A stretch of DNA of 47,300 nucleotides from DAIRDK01 sp035403225 (GTDB lineage: Bacteria; Bacteroidota; Bacteroidia; Bacteroidales; FEN-979): positions 1 to 47,300 of the forward strand of contig DAONET010000019.1 of assembly GCA_035403225.1 (NCBI GenBank). The letters are read 5' to 3'. A program made the position numbers and the translations under genes. Position 1 is the first letter of the stretch. Each line of letters begins with the position of its first letter. This document shows, piece by piece, positions 6,096 to 13,855 of the stretch. The notes under the pieces were generated by a model. That model was not told the DNA's origin. It saw nothing but the letters and a program-made list of their open reading frames with translations, and searched no databases.

Positions 6096-7973
6096 ATGCC
6101 AACCCTCCTCCAAGTCGAACACCTCTCCCGCTCCTATGGGGATAAAATCCTCTTCGAAGATATTTCGTTTACTATTAACCAGTTCCAAAAAGTAGCCCTG
6201 ATCGCCCGTAACGGCGTCGGGAAAACTTCCCTGCTCAATATCATCGCCGGAAAGGAACCGTCCGACGGAGGATCTTCACTACTCTTCAATAACGCCTCCT
6301 GCGCCTACCTCCGCCAGGAACCTGAACTTAACCCCTCAAACACCGTGTTCGCTGAGGTCTATTCCTCTCCCAATGAGGTCCTCCAAACAATCCTTCACTA
6401 CCAACAGGCTTTGTCCGGCGACGACAAAACAGCCGTCCAACAAGCCCTTACTCGCATGGATGCTATCAACGGATGGGAATATGAACTGCGAATCAAACAA
6501 ATCCTTTCCCGGCTCAAACTCCCTTCTCTCGACCAGAAGATCTCCGAACTATCCGGCGGGCAACAGAAAAGGGTCGCCCTGGCTAAAACGCTGATCACGG
6601 AACCCGATTTCCTCATCCTCGACGAACCGACAAACCACCTCGATGTCGAAATGATCGAATGGCTCGAAGAATACCTCTCCCGGCCGAATATCTCCCTCCT
6701 GATGGTTACCCACGACCGCTATTTCCTGAACCGGGTGTGCCAGGAGATCATCGAACTGGATAATGGGAGCCTTTACCGCTACAAAGGAAACTATGAGTAT
6801 TTCCTGGAAAAACAGGCCGAGCGGAAAGATAACATGACCCGGGAACGCGAAAAAGCCCAGAACCTGCTCCGAAAAGAACAGGAATGGATGGTCAGAATGC
6901 CCAAAGCCAGGGGAACCAAGGCCAAGGCACGTATCGATAGCTTCTATGATCTGAAGGATAAAGCGGCGCAACCCGTCACCGAACGGCATCTCAACCTCAC
7001 GATGGAAGGAACCCGCATGGGGAAAAAAATCCTCGAGATGCACGATGTGGACTTCGCCTGGAGCGACTCACCAATCCTTCAGGGCTTTTCATACATCTTC
7101 AAACGGAACGAAAAAGTCGGAATCATCGGGAAAAACGGCTCCGGAAAATCTACCTTCCTCGATATCATAACGGGTAATATCAGGGCTAACAAGGGAAGAG
7201 TGGAAAAAGGAGAGACCGTCCAATTTGGATACTACCGCCAGGAAGGAATAGAATTCAACGAACAAACCCGGGTGATCGAAGTGGTGAAATCCATCGCCGA
7301 TTACGTGAAGATGTCCAACGGAGATACCATTTCTGCCGCCGCTTTCCTCAACTATTTCATGTTCCCGTATTCCTCCCACCAACAGTTTGTGTATAAACTC
7401 AGCGGAGGAGAACGCCGTCGACTGTACCTCGTGACAGTCCTCATGCAAAATCCCAATTTTCTGATCCTCGATGAACCCACCAACGACCTGGACATCCTCA
7501 CCCTGAATGTGCTCGAAGAATACCTCCTGACTTTTGGGGGATGCGTCGCTGTGGTTACCCATGACAGGTATTTCCTCGATAAAATCGCGGATCACCTCTT
7601 CGTGTTTGAAGGTGACGGGGTCATTAAAGATTTCCCCGGAAACTACACTCAATACCGGGAGTATGCCGCCAACAAGAAACGGATCGAACAAAGAAATGCT
7701 CCCAAAGAAACACCGAAAAAGGAGAAACCACGGCAACCGGTTCGTCAGAAACTGACTTATAAGGAAAAGATGGAGTTTGAATCATTGGAAAAGGAAGTCG
7801 CTGCCCTGGAATCGGAACGAACCGAGCTGGAGGAACAAATGAATTCAGGGTCTCTCACTCCGGCAGAACTGCAGGAAAAGGCTCAACGTTACGCCGATGT
7901 CCTGAAAGAGATCGACAGCAAAACCATTCGCTGGATCGAACTGAGCGAAAAGGCAGATAATGATGCTATTTAG
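6096..7973 (+). CDS. uup: ABC-F family ATPase, Uup-like
   Basis: 625 residues from the ATG at 6096; an upstream in-frame start would begin inside the REP arm. It has two ATP-binding cassettes and no membrane segments. Cassette 1 has a Walker A at about 37-45 (A-R-N-G-V-G-K-T-S, the usual first Gly being Ala), a signature L-S-G-G-Q-Q-K-R near 151 and a Walker B with L-D-E-P-T-N-H-L-D near 174. Cassette 2 has G-K-N-G-S-G-K-S-T near 344, L-S-G-G-E-R-R-R near 434 and L-D-E-P-T-N-D-L-D near 458. A charged linker separates them, and the last 75 residues form the coiled-coil C-terminal domain that distinguishes Uup from EttA. ABC-F proteins act on the ribosome; Uup is linked to relief of stalled translation and to tolerance of DNA structures that favour transposon excision, an interesting coincidence next to a RAYT. 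The end overlaps the convergent gene by 8 bp. Confidence 0.92.
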   Translation: MPTLLQVEHLSRSYGDKILFEDISFTINQFQKVALIARNGVGKTSLLNIIAGKEPSDGGSSLLFNNASCAYLRQEPELNPSNTVFAEVYSSPNEVLQTILHYQQALSGDDKTAVQQALTRMDAINGWEYELRIKQILSRLKLPSLDQKISELSGGQQKRVALAKTLITEPDFLILDEPTNHLDVEMIEWLEEYLSRPNISLLMVTHDRYFLNRVCQEIIELDNGSLYRYKGNYEYFLEKQAERKDNMTREREKAQNLLRKEQEWMVRMPKARGTKAKARIDSFYDLKDKAAQPVTERHLNLTMEGTRMGKKILEMHDVDFAWSDSPILQGFSYIFKRNEKVGIIGKNGSGKSTFLDIITGNIRANKGRVEKGETVQFGYYRQEGIEFNEQTRVIEVVKSIADYVKMSNGDTISAAAFLNYFMFPYSSHQQFVYKLSGGERRRLYLVTVLMQNPNFLILDEPTNDLDILTLNVLEEYLLTFGGCVAVVTHDRYFLDKIADHLFVFEGDGVIKDFPGNYTQYREYAANKKRIEQRNAPKETPKKEKPRQPVRQKLTYKEKMEFESLEKEVAALESERTELEEQMNSGSLTPAELQEKAQRYADVLKEIDSKTIRWIELSEKADNDAI

Positions 7974-8421
7974 AGAATAGCCCGAAAAGTTTCATGATTC
8001 CCCGGTGGAATTTGTGAATCCCTTTGACCGGAGCAGCATACATTAACACGCAGGCTTTCATGACCAGCCCCGCTTGTTTTTCCATGATCAGGTCAATGGC
8101 TTCCGGTGTGTCCGTGGTCTGTTGAAGCCATATGCCGGTGATCCCGTGATCCAATGCGTCGCTTACGACACTCAGCGTTTTGTCTTTTGGCACCAGCGAT
8201 ACCAGGTGAGTCACATCCCTCGGTATATCTGCAAAAGAACGATAACAGTCAACGCCGTCGATCTTATCGGCTTCCGGATGAACAGGGTATAATTCATACC
8301 CCTTCTCTTTCAGATCACGGAGCACGGCATAACCGAATTTTTGTTTGTTCCTGGATGCGCCTGCAATAGCAAGCTTCCTGTCCGACAGGAAGGTCTCGAT
8401 GGTCGTGTTATATACTTTCAT
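7966..8421 (-). CDS. CoA-binding domain protein (YccU-like)
   Basis: 151 residues from the ATG at 8421; an alternative start ten codons upstream lacks support. It is a single Rossmann-type CoA_binding domain: F-L-S-D-R-K-L-A-I-A-G-A-S-R-N-K-Q-K-F-G near the start (nucleotide loop), Y-P-V-H-P in the second strand, T-H-L-V-S-L-V-P and G-I-T-G-I-W-L-Q-Q further on. Proteins of this family bind CoA or a related nucleotide; the cellular role is not established. It is cytoplasmic, with no signal peptide. It is convergent with uup (8-bp overlap) and follows the 8479-9357 gene on the same strand by 57 bp. Confidence 0.85.
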   Translation of the reverse strand: MKVYNTTIETFLSDRKLAIAGASRNKQKFGYAVLRDLKEKGYELYPVHPEADKIDGVDCYRSFADIPRDVTHLVSLVPKDKTLSVVSDALDHGITGIWLQQTTDTPEAIDLIMEKQAGLVMKACVLMYAAPVKGIHKFHRGIMKLFGLFSK

Positions 8422-8478
8422 GGCCGGTATTTTTAAAAGAAAAACTTCCACTTAGCCTCGAAAGATACAAAATCCTGA

Positions 8479-9357
8479 TTATTCGGCAACATTTCCCCTG
8501 GCTTTCGGCCCCCTGGAGACCTCCTGCAGCGATTTCCGGAATTCTGCCAGCTCTTTCCGGATCCGCTCACCTTCCTGTTTCGCGAAAGTCAGGCTTTCTT
8601 CCCTGATCGATTCTGCCTTTTCATCCAATACGGTCCATTTCCCTTTCAGTATGGTCACGATGTCTTCACGACTCCTTTTTTCTGTGTCCAGGCTGCTCCG
8701 GAGTTCGGTCGAAAGTCGATCGGAAACTTGATTGAACAGGTCTTTCAGGTTCCCCAGGTCGACATTCATCCCTGTTTTCACAGCAACAATACGCGCCTCG
8801 GTTTGCTGATGCATATTGGTGAACTGCACCTCCATGTCGCGGACTTGCTTCTGAAAATGCTCCTGCTGCTCCTGCATCTTTCCCGAGATTTCTTGCACCG
8901 ACGCTGCCATGGATTTCTCTGCCTTCCGGATGTCTTCTTCCTGAGATCGGGCTAACGCATGCAAGGCTTTTCGTTGCCAGAGGAACAACAGTACAAGGCA
9001 AACGATCAGCACCAGGGCGATCACCAGCAGATTCTGCTGTAAAGAAACGGAAGAACGAAGAGCATTTATCTCCTGTTTGTTGGAATTGCTTTGCTCATTT
9101 GCACTTCGGATGAAATTCACAGCCTCGGAACGCACCGAATCGGCAGAATGGATCGAACGGGTCATCTTTTGATCCATCGCCACCATGTCTTTTCGTATAA
9201 CCCCGATCTGTGTTTTTATCTGCTGGTCAGAAGATTGAAGCATTCTGATCTTCTGCTTAAGCTGGCCTATTTCCTGCCATGGATCATTCGCTGTTTGTGC
9301 ACAGGTCAGTATCCCGATGCACAAAAGTCCGGTAAAAAGGAGGAACTTTTTTTTCAT
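8479..9357 (-). CDS. Membrane-anchored coiled-coil protein of unknown function
   Basis: 292 residues. An N-terminal signal sequence (residues 1-20, ending L-T-C-A-Q) is followed by a periplasmic coiled coil (about 27-105), one transmembrane helix (about 110-127, L-L-V-I-A-L-V-L-I-V-C-L-V-L-L-F-L-W) and a long, charged, mostly helical cytoplasmic tail (130-280) rich in E, K, Q and R. There are no enzymatic motifs. This layout (sensor-like outside, coiled coil inside) resembles stalk proteins or methyl-accepting-like scaffolds, but no HAMP or signalling domain is visible. The family is not recognised. It shares an intergenic region with the divergent barrel-like gene at 9481. Confidence 0.75.
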   Translation of the reverse strand: MKKKFLLFTGLLCIGILTCAQTANDPWQEIGQLKQKIRMLQSSDQQIKTQIGVIRKDMVAMDQKMTRSIHSADSVRSEAVNFIRSANEQSNSNKQEINALRSSVSLQQNLLVIALVLIVCLVLLFLWQRKALHALARSQEEDIRKAEKSMAASVQEISGKMQEQQEHFQKQVRDMEVQFTNMHQQTEARIVAVKTGMNVDLGNLKDLFNQVSDRLSTELRSSLDTEKRSREDIVTILKGKWTVLDEKAESIREESLTFAKQEGERIRKELAEFRKSLQEVSRGPKARGNVAE

Positions 9358-9480
9358 CGTATGAAGATATTAAGGTGTGTTAGTAGTAAAAGTATGAAAT
9401 ATAATATGTTATGTCAAGCAGAATGAGCATTTTTTTGATATAAAAACTATTTATCTTTACCGCATAAAAAAACAGATGCC

Positions 9481-10152
9481 ATGAAGAAATCATTTCTGAC
9501 CTTTTTCCTGTTGTTCGTTTTGGCGGGAGCCTTCGCACAGGATTATACAGCCGTGAAAGACAAATCTTCTGAAGATGAAATCCGGACCCTCTTTAAAAAG
9601 CCGTCAAAAGAGATTCAGGCCGGTTGGTTTGTCGGACTGAACAGCGCCTATACGCAGTTTGACAAGAAAGATGTATGGCTGCTGGGAATCTCTACCGGCG
9701 CCGTCCTGAACCACAACTGGAACCTTGGACTTACCCTGAACGGAATCGTCAATTCACATTACCTGGAATACCAGAAGATCATTGATAACCAGGATGCCAA
9801 CCTGGTTGGCGGATACGGCGGTTTTTTAGTGGAATACACCGTTGCTCCCAAATCGCCCGTACATGTCACGTTCCCGCTTCAGATCGGTGCCGGATACCTG
9901 GGTTATCTCAGCGATAACGGCTATCATTGGGACGGAAACGGTTACTGGTATTATGATTCCGAGACCCTGGCGTACGATGTGTTCTTTTTCGTGGAACCCG
10001 GGGTAAAGGCTGAATTCAACCTGCTGAAGTTCATGAGGCTGGAAGCAGGAGTATCTTACCGCTATTCCCCCAATCTGGAACTGGATTGTCAGAAAGATGA
10101 TTTCGTCAACCAGTTTACCGGTATTATCGGTCTTAAATTCGGTAAATTCTGA
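9481..10152 (+). CDS. Outer-membrane beta-barrel-like protein
   Basis: 223 residues with a clear signal peptide (MKKSFLTFFLLFVLAGAFAQ). The mature part has alternating aromatic and hydrophobic strands (Q-A-G-W-F-V-G-L-N-S-A-Y, W-N-L-G-L-T-L-N-G-I, H-V-T-F-P-L-Q-I-G-A-G-Y, F-M-R-L-E-A-G-V-S-Y-R-Y) and ends I-I-G-L-K-F-G-K-F with a terminal Phe, typical of outer-membrane barrels. About eight to ten strands seem likely. A near-consensus box, TATCTTTA, lies at 9452-9459, 21 bp before the ATG. Function unknown. It is 30 bp from the ABC exporter genes and could be cotranscribed with them. Confidence 0.75.
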   Translation: MKKSFLTFFLLFVLAGAFAQDYTAVKDKSSEDEIRTLFKKPSKEIQAGWFVGLNSAYTQFDKKDVWLLGISTGAVLNHNWNLGLTLNGIVNSHYLEYQKIIDNQDANLVGGYGGFLVEYTVAPKSPVHVTFPLQIGAGYLGYLSDNGYHWDGNGYWYYDSETLAYDVFFFVEPGVKAEFNLLKFMRLEAGVSYRYSPNLELDCQKDDFVNQFTGIIGLKFGKF

Positions 10153-10182
10153 CGTAGTTTATTCTTTTCAACAGTTGATCGG

Positions 10183-10941
10183 ATGTCAGCAGAGGCCGTC
10201 ATCGAGGTACGGAATGTGGTAAAATCGTTTAAGGAGGTGAAGGCGGTGCAGGGCATTGACCTGACCATTCTCCGTGGACAATTTGTGGCGCTGCTGGGCC
10301 CCAACGGAGCAGGTAAAACTACCCTCGTCGAGATGATTGAGGGGATACAGAAGCCCGACAACGGCGAGATCCTGATCACCGGGAAACCCTGGAAAGGAAA
10401 CGAAGAAGAGCTGCGCAGGCTGATCGGACTATCGCTCCAGGAGACCCGTTTCATCGACAAGCTGACGGTAGTTGAGACGTTACGGCTCTTTGCCAGTTTC
10501 TTTCAACTGGGGAAAGAGCGGGTGGAGGAGATAATCCTCCTCATCGGACTGGAAGAAAAACGCAAATCATACGTGGTGAACCTGTCAGGCGGTCAACGTC
10601 AACGGCTTGCCTTGGGCCTTTCCATCCTGAACAACCCGGCTATCCTGCTGCTCGATGAACCTACCACCGGTCTTGACCCCACCGCCCGGCGCGAGATATG
10701 GGATATCCTGCTGAAACTGAAGGAAACGGAAGGCACTTCCATGATTCTCACCACTCATTATATGGAGGAGGCGGAAGTACTCTGCGATCATATCGTGATC
10801 ATGGACCATGGAACGGTGCTCTGCAAAGGATCACTGGAGGAGTTGCTGACCAGCCCGGAACCATCGCCCCGGGGAGAACGGAAACTGAATAACCTGGATG
10901 AATTGTTCATTCAACTGACCGGGAGACGCCTTTATGAATAA
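10183..10941 (+). CDS. ABC transporter ATP-binding protein (ABC-2 exporter, DrrA/CcmA type)
   Basis: 252 residues. Single nucleotide-binding domain: Walker A G-P-N-G-A-G-K-T-T at 39-47, Q-loop S-L-Q-E-T-R near 84-89, signature L-S-G-G-Q at 134-138, Walker B L-L-L-D-E-P-T-T-G-L-D at 155-165, and switch His in L-T-T-H-Y. It powers the permease encoded immediately downstream. The substrate cannot be told from sequence; relatives export drugs, lipids or polysaccharides. Its stop codon overlaps the permease start by 8 bp, which indicates translational coupling. Confidence 0.92.
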   Translation: MSAEAVIEVRNVVKSFKEVKAVQGIDLTILRGQFVALLGPNGAGKTTLVEMIEGIQKPDNGEILITGKPWKGNEEELRRLIGLSLQETRFIDKLTVVETLRLFASFFQLGKERVEEIILLIGLEEKRKSYVVNLSGGQRQRLALGLSILNNPAILLLDEPTTGLDPTARREIWDILLKLKETEGTSMILTTHYMEEAEVLCDHIVIMDHGTVLCKGSLEELLTSPEPSPRGERKLNNLDELFIQLTGRRLYE

Positions 10942-12046
10942 TATGTTCCAAAACAACCAGCTGTGGCAATTGACCAAATGCCACCTGCTTGAAACAGTCA
11001 GGGAGCCGGGTGTGCTTTTCTGGGGCATTGTCTTCCCGATTCTGATGTCACTCGGATTGGGGATCGCTTTCATGAACAAGAAGGACGTCACCCATAACGT
11101 AGCCATGGTCGGAATCGTGGCGCCGGCCCTGGATTCGCTCCTCTCTGCTCATGGATCGGCTCCTGCGAACAGTACCGGGGGAAAGGTGTCATTACACCTG
11201 AACAACCCGAAAACGGGAAATACAACGTTTGCCTTCTTCCCCATGAGTTGGGAAGAAGCCATGGTGCAGCTTAAACGGGGACAACTCAACCTCATCGTCA
11301 CCGACAGCGCCGGCAGTATCCGCTATCATTTCGATCCGCTTAACCCGGATGGCCAGCTTGCCTACCTGAAACTGTCCAACGTAGTTGATAACCATGCCCT
11401 CCTTGACCCGAAATCCCATGAAAATATCAGTCCGCTGACGGTCAAAGGCACCCGCTACATCGATTTCCTGATCCCCGGTCTCATCGCTCTCGGGGTGCTG
11501 AGCTCCACGATGTGGGGCGTCAGCTATACCATCATCGAACGGAGGGCCAAGAAACTCCTGCGTCGCATGGTGGCTACCCCGATGAAAAAATCAAACCTGT
11601 TGATCTCTATGATCACGGTTCGTGTCATGATGAACTTTGTAGAATCGGTACTGCTTCTTCTTTTTGCCTGGCTGGTGTTCGGGATATCGATCCAGGGAAG
11701 CATCCCCGCACTGTTTGCGATATTTCTTGCCGGGAACATTGCCTGTGCAGGGATCGCCATTTTCATCTCTTCCCATACCTCCAAAACAGAGATCGGTAAT
11801 GGACTTATCAATGCCGTCACCATGCCCATGATGGTGCTGTCGGGGATATTCTTCTCCTACCATAATTTTCCTGCCTGGAGCTTGGGTGTGATCAAATCAC
11901 TGCCACTGACCATGATGGCCGACAGCATCCGGGCGATCTTCAACGAAGGAGCCGGATGGGCCCAGGTATCAATGCCATCATTGATCCTGACGTTGACAGG
12001 CACTGTCTTCTTTATTGCCGGTCTGCGTATATTTAAATGGCATTAA
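10934..12046 (+). CDS. ABC-2 type transporter permease
   Basis: 370 residues. One N-terminal membrane helix (about 27-46, V-L-F-W-G-I-V-F-P-I-L-M-S-L-G-L-G-I) is followed by a soluble extracytoplasmic domain of about 120 residues and then five or so helices in the C-terminal half, with the conserved cytoplasmic coupling segment E-R-R-A-K-K-L-L-R-R-M-V-A-T-P. This is the ABC2_membrane_3 layout. It pairs with the ATPase upstream; as a half-size pair it probably works as a dimer of each. An alternative ATG at 10943 would remove the overlap. The end is 17 bp from the convergent 5'-nucleotidase gene. Confidence 0.88.
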   Translation: MNNMFQNNQLWQLTKCHLLETVREPGVLFWGIVFPILMSLGLGIAFMNKKDVTHNVAMVGIVAPALDSLLSAHGSAPANSTGGKVSLHLNNPKTGNTTFAFFPMSWEEAMVQLKRGQLNLIVTDSAGSIRYHFDPLNPDGQLAYLKLSNVVDNHALLDPKSHENISPLTVKGTRYIDFLIPGLIALGVLSSTMWGVSYTIIERRAKKLLRRMVATPMKKSNLLISMITVRVMMNFVESVLLLLFAWLVFGISIQGSIPALFAIFLAGNIACAGIAIFISSHTSKTEIGNGLINAVTMPMMVLSGIFFSYHNFPAWSLGVIKSLPLTMMADSIRAIFNEGAGWAQVSMPSLILTLTGTVFFIAGLRIFKWH

Positions 12047-12063
12047 CGCCCGGGAAGCGGCCC

Positions 12064-13518
12064 TTAGTTGCCGGATGGTTTCACAAAAACACGGGTCGTA
12101 CCTGAATAATCAACCGTCTTCTCCTTCCCCAGGAAGTCGATTAAGGCTTTGGATGTGGTAAGATTCACGACATTTCCCGGGTCGTGGTGATCAAATCGAT
12201 ATGCAGAGGCAACATAGCTGTTCAGGGCTACCATGTATTCACGGGAGCTGTCCAACGGATTCCCCTGCCGGTCTTTCATCGTCACCCCGGCGCAACGGCC
12301 GTCGGGGCCTTGTTGAACTTCATAAGTCATCCCGGCGACCTCCAGATCGGGGTTCTTTTCCAGGTTGAACGCATAGCATATCAGCGATTCCATCTCCGGA
12401 ACCGTCATCCGCAACGTCACTATCTTGTTTCCAAAGGGATCGAGGCGAAATACGTCGTTCAGGGTGATATCGCCCTGCGCCAGCGAGGAAATCCGAATAC
12501 CGCCCCGGTTCTGAAAAGCAATGTCGGCATTCACGGCCCATGCCATCGCATCGCACATCATACTCCCCAGTTCACTGTATCCTTTCAGGGGAGCGGCGGC
12601 GACTCCCGCCACCTGCTTCAACTCTTCATTGTCATTATAACGATCGATCAGCTTCATCACCTTGGGATCCGACTTCGTCAGGGCGCTCATCGGGATCATC
12701 TCTTCCTTTTTAAAGATGACTTTCCCTTTACTCAGCCGGATAAAAGTCTTGCCTACATATTTCAGCCCGGAACCGGCCTGGGTTACCAGCACGCCGTTCC
12801 GGGTGATCCCTGTATCGAGGCGGTCGTGAGAGTGTCCGCCGATGATCACGTCCAATTGGGGCATCTCGCCGGCTAACTGCAGGTCCTCCTCCTGTCCGAT
12901 GTGCGTGAGGGCAATCAGCACGTACTTGTCTTTCAACTTCGCATAAGCTTTTGCGGAGGAAACGGGATCCGAAAATTTCAGCCCCTTCAGATTGTCGGGA
13001 TGCGAATCAGGTACTCCGTTTTGCCCGGTCTGGGTGACGCCGAGAAACACGATCCTGTTCCCGGAACCCGCCCTCTTCACCTTATACGGCTTCGGTTGCT
13101 CCAACACGGCTCCCGAGGCATCCGTGTTGCAGCTCAAAAAGGGGAATCGGGCTTGTTTGAACCGTCTGTTCAGCCTTTCCTGTCCCATATCAAACTCATG
13201 ATTGCCGATGGCGCTGGCATCAAAACCACACCGGTTCATCAGATCAATCATCGGGTACCCCCTGTCAGCAACCATGTCCACCACGGGATTCCCGGTGAAG
13301 TTATCGCCGGCGGAGACCAGGAAAACATATTTACAGGTCCTTTCCAGGCTGTCGGCCAGGTAAGCCAGCTTAGCCATGTTATCGATCTTCGCATGCATAT
13401 CATTAACATGAAGAATAATAACATCGGTCGGCCATTCACATTCGCATGGTTGTGAATAGGAGTATTTGTAAAATGTTGATAAAGAAATTAATAGAACGAT
13501 AAAGGAGAAACGTTTCAT
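12064..13518 (-). CDS. Periplasmic 5'-nucleotidase / UDP-sugar hydrolase family metallophosphoesterase
   Basis: 484 residues from the ATG at 13518, where the signal peptide starts (MKRFSFIVLLISLSTFYKYS); an upstream extension of 16 residues is unlikely because a promoter box lies within it. The N-terminal dinuclear-metal phosphoesterase domain has H-V-N-D-M-H (37-42), G-D-N-F (71-74), G-N-H-E (105-108), then L-T-H-I-G and G-G-H-S-H-D-R-L. The C-terminal nucleotidase substrate domain has N-R-G-G-I-R-I-S, G-D-I-T-L-N-D-V-F and D-P-F-G-N-K-I-V. The family hydrolyses nucleoside monophosphates, UDP-sugars or 2',3'-cyclic nucleotides in the periplasm for scavenging. Exact substrate unknown. Confidence 0.9.
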   Translation of the reverse strand: MKRFSFIVLLISLSTFYKYSYSQPCECEWPTDVIILHVNDMHAKIDNMAKLAYLADSLERTCKYVFLVSAGDNFTGNPVVDMVADRGYPMIDLMNRCGFDASAIGNHEFDMGQERLNRRFKQARFPFLSCNTDASGAVLEQPKPYKVKRAGSGNRIVFLGVTQTGQNGVPDSHPDNLKGLKFSDPVSSAKAYAKLKDKYVLIALTHIGQEEDLQLAGEMPQLDVIIGGHSHDRLDTGITRNGVLVTQAGSGLKYVGKTFIRLSKGKVIFKKEEMIPMSALTKSDPKVMKLIDRYNDNEELKQVAGVAAAPLKGYSELGSMMCDAMAWAVNADIAFQNRGGIRISSLAQGDITLNDVFRLDPFGNKIVTLRMTVPEMESLICYAFNLEKNPDLEVAGMTYEVQQGPDGRCAGVTMKDRQGNPLDSSREYMVALNSYVASAYRFDHHDPGNVVNLTTSKALIDFLGKEKTVDYSGTTRVFVKPSGN

Positions 13519-13535
13519 AGTTCCGGGATTTGCAT

Positions 13536-13543
13536 CAAAGGTA
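13536..13543 (-). promoter_or_regulatory. Putative -7 box for the 5'-nucleotidase gene
   Basis: TACCTTTG on the minus strand, 18 bp upstream of the ATG at 13518. No clear TTTG at -33. Confidence 0.5.
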
Positions 13544-13635
13544 GGACAAATTTTATCCGGATGCACTTTTCCGTCGTTCGACGTCTATTGTCGGTCATTC
13601 ATCGAAAAACCATATGGAGGACATATCTCCTTTTC

Positions 13636-13643
13636 TATTTTTG
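13636..13643 (+). promoter_or_regulatory. Putative -7 box for 54-aa ORF and efflux operon
   Basis: TATTTTTG matches TAnnTTTG, 22 bp upstream of the ATG at 13666 in the divergent intergenic region. This is the only good promoter candidate seen ahead of the tripartite efflux genes. Confidence 0.5.
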
Positions 13644-13665
13644 CAACTCATTCAAATTCGATACA

Positions 13666-13830
13666 ATGAAAACGCTGATCGGACTTATTGCGGAAATGTT
13701 TTCCATCTTCAGGGAAACGCCGTTAACGAACTTTTGGGAAGAGATCCCGGCCTGCCGTCCGGAACCCGTAAGGGTTGAAACAGTTACTCCCCGAAGGCTG
13801 AATCCGGATCGCCGGAAAAGAAACCACTGA
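13666..13830 (+). CDS. Possible 54-aa small protein ahead of RND efflux operon
   Basis: A 54-residue ORF beginning MKTLIGLIAEMFSIFRE, probably an amphipathic helix, then a Pro/Arg-rich basic tail ending R-R-K-R-N-H. It starts 22 bp after a consensus -7 box and ends 25 bp before the GTG of the outer-membrane factor gene. A longer in-frame reading from 13561 is unlikely because it would include the promoter. No family is recognised. It may be a real small protein or a leader peptide influencing the efflux genes; the alternative is a fortuitous ORF in the 5' leader. Confidence 0.45.
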   Translation: MKTLIGLIAEMFSIFRETPLTNFWEEIPACRPEPVRVETVTPRRLNPDRRKRNH

Positions 13831-13855
13831 ACATTGAGCGCATAAAAACAGGACC

